NCBI RefSeq assembly: GCF_001183985.1
Contig: NZ_LFZW01000001.1
Coordinates: 1,961,249-2,025,248, forward strand
DNA length: 64,000 nucleotides
Direction: 5' to 3'
From: Peribacillus loiseleuriae
GTDB lineage: Bacteria; Bacillota; Bacilli; Bacillales; DSM-1321
Translations under genes and position numbers: made by a program
Shown here: positions 60,935 through 64,000 of the stretch, one piece after another
How positions within the stretch are numbered: the first letter of the stretch is position 1
Layout of the letters: every line of letters starts with the position of its first letter
The notes under the pieces: model-generated
Database searches by the model: none
Told to the model about the DNA's origin: nothing
The model's input: only the letters and a program-made list of their open reading frames with translations

Positions 60935-62880
60935 GTGTGCGGCCGAGCCTAGGTCGTATCATATAACGGGTGGGATTCCCGTCGAGTAAGAATTAGCCAT
61001 TCGCTCGTAGCGAGTCTTGGAGGGCTAAAGGTAACTTTAGTCCTTAAGCGTAGACAGTTAGGTGGCGGGCCGAAAGCCAAAAGGTTGAAGGGATTGAGCT
61101 CCATAATGTTAGTGAATCGAGAGGGCTGATGCCTTACCTGCAGCAGAAAGCTACATTTTATCCTTCGTTAAAAGGCAAGAAGGATAAAACCTCTCTGGAG
61201 TCAGAGACCTTGGCACGTTACACATTGATATGATACGGCAACTCGGGAGACCCTACCGGTCTTTTCTTCCTTTTAGAAGAGTATGGTGTACAAGCGATAA
61301 TAAGCAAGGAAACCAAATGCCGATGTAGGGAGTCGGATAGCAGCGTAGTACCAATGAAGTTGGGTAATGCCGATGGAGGAAAGGCTAGCTACCAGTTATC
61401 ACCCTTATTAGGGACACATTTACTACACACAGAGGTAGGTATAATAAATGGAAACAAAACTACTAAGGATAGCAGAATTAGCAAAATCTGATCCTAAAAT
61501 GAAATTTACATCTCTTGCACATCTTTTAAATAAGGAAGCATTAGTTCAATGTCATCATGAACTTCCCAATAAGAGGGCAACTGGGATCAACGGTACAACT
61601 AAAGAGCAATACGGTGAAAGTTTAGAAGAAAACATAGAGGATTTAATAAGTAGGCTTAAAAGCAAAAGTTACCGTCCTGTTCCAGTAAGGAGAATGTACA
61701 TTCCAAAGCTCAATTCAAACAAGAAAAGACCATTGGGAATACCTGAACATGAAGATAAAATTGTTCAAAAAGGCATTACAAAGATACTTAATACCATTTA
61801 TGAAAATGACTTTCTAGATTGTTCATTTGGATTCCGTTCAAATAGGAGTTGCCATGATGCTTTGAAAATACTGAACCACTATATTGAAAAGAGGTCAGTA
61901 AATTATGTAGTAGATGTAGATATTAAAGGATTCTTCGACAACGTTGACCACATATGGATAATGGAGTTCTTAAAACTGCGAATCTCTGACCCTAACTTAC
62001 TAAGAATGATTGGTAGGTTTCTTAAAGGTGGATATATGGAGGAAGGTAAGAAACATAGAACAGATAATGGTACACCGCAAGGTGGAGTGATATCTCCGGT
62101 ATTAGCCAATGTGTATCTTCATTATGTCCTCGACCTTTGGTTTGAGAAAAGGGTAAGAAAACAGTGCAAAGGACAAGCATACATAGTGAGATATGCAGAT
62201 GATTTTGTCTGTTGTTTTCAATATAAGAGCGAAGCTCAGGAATTCTTCCAATCATTAAAACTTAGATTAAAGAAGTTTAAACTAGAGATAGCTGAGGATA
62301 AAACTAAAATTATTCCCTTCGGGAGGTTTGCGGAGAAAGATGCGAAACAAAAGGGAAATAGAAAACCAGCAACCTTTGATTTCCTAGGTTTTACACACTA
62401 TTGTGGGAAGAGTAAACAGGGAAATTTTCGAGTGAAAAGGAAATCAAGCAGGAAGAAAGTCCAAGGCAAACTTAAGGAATCAAAAGAATGGTTGAAGAAT
62501 AATAGAAATAAAGATATTCATATGATTATGGATAGATTTAAACGCTCACTAATAGGTTATTACAACTATTACTGCATCACAGATAACACCCAAAGTGTAA
62601 ACAAATTCAAAGACAAAATCGGATACATACTGTATAAATGGCTCAACAGAAGAAGTCAAAGGAAATCCTTTACATGGGATAAATTCAGACTATTTCTTGA
62701 TAAATATCCACTACCTTCACCAAGAGTTAAGGTCAATATATATGACTTAAGAAAAGAGATTAGCTACATTTTGTGAATGATAACTAGGAGGAGCCGTGTG
62801 CGTGAATAGCGCAAGCACGGTTCTGTGAGGGGGGAGGAACACAATCTACCGAAAGGTAGAAAGGTTCCCTTCTACTCGAC
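60935..62880 (+). mobile_element. Complete group II intron with reverse transcriptase
   Basis: 1946 bases beginning gtgtgcggccgagcctagg (GUGYG 5' consensus). Domain I covers about 60935-61440, the intron-encoded protein is at 61448-62776, and domain V is at 62791-62824 (gagccgtgtgcg ... gcacggttct), followed by a domain VI-like hairpin and an AC 3' end at 62880. The flanks together rebuild motif A. IEP and domain V look like bacterial class C-type introns. All elements needed for splicing appear present. Confidence 0.9.
61448..62776 (+). CDS. ltrA: Group II intron reverse transcriptase/maturase
   Basis: Protein of 442 residues. Reverse-transcriptase blocks are YVVDVDIKGFFDNVDH (RT3), TPQGGVISPVLANVYLHYVLD (RT4) and the catalytic YADDFVCCF (RT5), then ATFDFLGFTHY (RT7). 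The maturase domain X includes RFKRSLIGYYNYYCI. There is no C-terminal HNH endonuclease, as usual for the short class C-type enzymes that insert without second-strand cleavage. ATG at 61448 after agaggtag. Appears intact, so the intron may be mobile. Confidence 0.95.
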   Translation: METKLLRIAELAKSDPKMKFTSLAHLLNKEALVQCHHELPNKRATGINGTTKEQYGESLEENIEDLISRLKSKSYRPVPVRRMYIPKLNSNKKRPLGIPEHEDKIVQKGITKILNTIYENDFLDCSFGFRSNRSCHDALKILNHYIEKRSVNYVVDVDIKGFFDNVDHIWIMEFLKLRISDPNLLRMIGRFLKGGYMEEGKKHRTDNGTPQGGVISPVLANVYLHYVLDLWFEKRVRKQCKGQAYIVRYADDFVCCFQYKSEAQEFFQSLKLRLKKFKLEIAEDKTKIIPFGRFAEKDAKQKGNRKPATFDFLGFTHYCGKSKQGNFRVKRKSSRKKVQGKLKESKEWLKNNRNKDIHMIMDRFKRSLIGYYNYYCITDNTQSVNKFKDKIGYILYKWLNRRSQRKSFTWDKFRLFLDKYPLPSPRVKVNIYDLRKEISYIL

Positions 62881-62923
62881 TAGTTGAATAACAACTGATA
62901 GTAAACAGGGTGTTATTCAACTA
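62881..62923. repeat. 3' exon half of motif A forming an inverted repeat
   Basis: tagttgaataac at 62881-62892 and gttattcaacta at 62912-62923 are perfect 12-bp complements with a 19-base loop. A hairpin therefore starts at the first exon base after the intron. Confidence 0.6.
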
Positions 62924-63000
62924 TTGCAGGAAGTTAAAGCACTACTAAAATTGATGTATAATGAATTAACACGATAGACAGAGCAGGTGAAGGTAAAATT

Positions 63001-63441
63001 ATGGAACTACTAGGTGCATTTTCATTAACGAGTTTAGGCTTTATTTTATGTATAGCAGGTATTTTGTATATGAGAAAGACTCAAAAAAAGAAACCTTTAT
63101 CGCTTATTAAATACTATGGAATCCAGCTTGGACTCATATTAATTGCCCTTTTATCTCTCACCGTGTTTTGGGATGCCCTAACGGTAATGCCTAAGATTAT
63201 AAAGGGAGATCACGACACAGTAAAGGGTGCGTGTTCAGTTGAATATTGGGACACCACAAAAGATTCTTATTTAGATATTCTGTTTTCAGAAAGTATATTT
63301 TTTAGTGTTCCTCCTGATAATTGGGATAAAGGTTCATTAAAAACGGCATATTGCGAAGTTACCTATTATGAAGGTTCTGAATTTGGAATACATTATAAAA
63401 TATTCAATAAACAAAATGGCACATTATTACAGAAAGATTAG
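63001..63441 (+). CDS. Small membrane protein of unknown function, 146 residues
   Basis: ATG at 63001 after aggtgaagg; a ttaaag / tataat promoter pair lies near 62933-62961. Two hydrophobic segments (FSLTSLGFILCIAGILYM and YGIQLGLILIALLSLTVFW) precede an outer domain of about 85 residues (ACSVEYWDTTKD ... GIHYKIFNKQNG) with two cysteines that could form a disulphide. No family recognised. It stands alone between motif A copies. Confidence 0.68.
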   Translation: MELLGAFSLTSLGFILCIAGILYMRKTQKKKPLSLIKYYGIQLGLILIALLSLTVFWDALTVMPKIIKGDHDTVKGACSVEYWDTTKDSYLDILFSESIFFSVPPDNWDKGSLKTAYCEVTYYEGSEFGIHYKIFNKQNGTLLQKD

Positions 63442-63507
63442 CCACTTTAAGTAAATATATAATAGCTTACGACTAATCATGAGGCGTCCTGCGATGGGTA
63501 CACCTTT

Positions 63508-63523
63508 TCCACTAACGGAGTGC
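63508..63523 (+). repeat. Dispersed motif A, copy 8, next to an intron
   Basis: ccactaacggagtgct (variant like copy 2) directly before the intron-like sequence that runs to the window end. Confidence 0.55.
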
Positions 63524-64000
63524 TTGTGCGGCCGAGCCTAGGTCGTATCATATAGCGGGTGGGATTCCCGTCGAGAAAGAACTAGCCATTCACTCGTAGC
63601 GAGTCTTGGAGGGCTAATGGTAACATTAGCCTTTAAGCGTAGACAGTTAGGTGGCGGGCCGAAAGCCAAATGGTTGAAGGGATTGAGCTCCATAATGTTA
63701 GTAAATCGAGAGGGCTGATGCCTTAAGCACAGCAGAAAGCTACATTTTATCCATCGTTAAAGGCAAGAAGGATAGAACCTCTCTGGAGTCAGAGACCTTG
63801 GCACGTCACACATTGATATGATACGGCAACTCGGGAGACCCTACCGGTCTTTTCTTCTTATAGAAGAGTATGGTGTACAAGCGATAATAAGCAAGGAAGC
63901 CAAATGCCGTTGTAGGGAGTCGGATAGCAGCGTAGTACCAATGAAGTTGGGTAATGCCGATGGAGGAAAGGCTGCTACCAAGTTATCACCCTTACTAGGG
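63524..64000 (+). mobile_element. Group II intron, third copy, 5' part (continues past the window)
   Basis: Matches the first 470 or so bases of the complete intron, ending at the window edge shortly before the expected reverse transcriptase start. The first base at the aligned 5' splice site is T rather than G (ttgtgcgg against gtgtgcgg). It shares with the 26291 fragment several bases that differ from the complete copy, so these two are closer relatives. Confidence 0.88.

Overview
The window comes from a low-GC Gram-positive chromosome of the Bacillaceae/Planococcaceae type. The evidence is AT-rich coding with strong AGGAGG-type ribosome binding sites, Bce-type bacitracin-family modules, a YitT protein, an S-box riboswitch, an HU fragment, PRD-type PTS regulators and Bacillus-like IS elements (IS3, IS110, IS6/IS240-like). 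It is an accessory, heavily rearranged stretch. Intact catabolic or resistance operons are separated by insertion sequences, truncated genes and several families of short dispersed repeats. No rRNA, tRNA, CRISPR array or prophage was seen.

Layout. 1-5835: the end of an RDD-family gene, then a BceAB-type ABC exporter, a YxeA-like protein and a response regulator/histidine kinase pair, with phased direct repeats ahead of the exporter. 6157-7397: IS3 element. 7607-8479: yitT-like gene. 8512-10025: IS110 element whose transposase has an in-frame stop. 10290-10835: a broken acetyltransferase gene joined to an IS4-type remnant. 10979-15659: a more GC-rich two-component system followed by two tandem-duplicated membrane-anchored alpha/beta hydrolases, each behind the same terminator and direct-repeat unit. 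16579-25171: a mannosylglycerate-type PTS locus (PRD regulator, EIIA, EIIB, EIIC, GH38 alpha-mannosidase) divergent from manA and a GRP sugar transporter. 25294-27520: debris, including a Tn7-like end, a TetR fragment, an orphan IS110 left end and a group II intron fragment.

27781-36911 is a mec-like beta-lactam response locus. It has a BlaR1 sensor and BlaI repressor on the minus strand and two class B penicillin-binding proteins on the plus strand, each PBP behind the same three-operator control region. Inside this locus an 838-bp mini element with Tn7-like ends and a GNAT acetyltransferase cargo interrupts an FHA-domain gene; removing the element and one target copy restores the gene's frame exactly. 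36925-39321: fragments of HU and RadC plus an S-box (SAM) riboswitch ahead of a very small FbpA-like gene. 39641-44906: a carboxymuconolactone-decarboxylase-like gene and a complete branched-chain-amino-acid-type ABC importer. 45141-46004: frameshifted IS6 element next to a ptsI tail. 46990-53296: a pentitol/galactitol-type PTS operon with epimerase and polyol-phosphate dehydrogenase, its last gene truncated at another Tn7-like end. 53385-55560: topB fragments in opposite orientations and a dense cluster of alternating repeats. 55630-60527: a second BlaI/M56 pair and two cyclic-di-GMP enzymes. 60576-64000: a MITE-like element, a complete group II intron with its reverse transcriptase, a small membrane protein and the start of another intron copy.

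Two themes tie the region together. One is a short motif (consensus core aactaacggggcag followed by tttagttNaataag) that lies ahead of several single genes and is the insertion point of every group II intron copy here. The other is a set of at least five Tn7-like ends with the same spacing, although no tns genes lie in the window.
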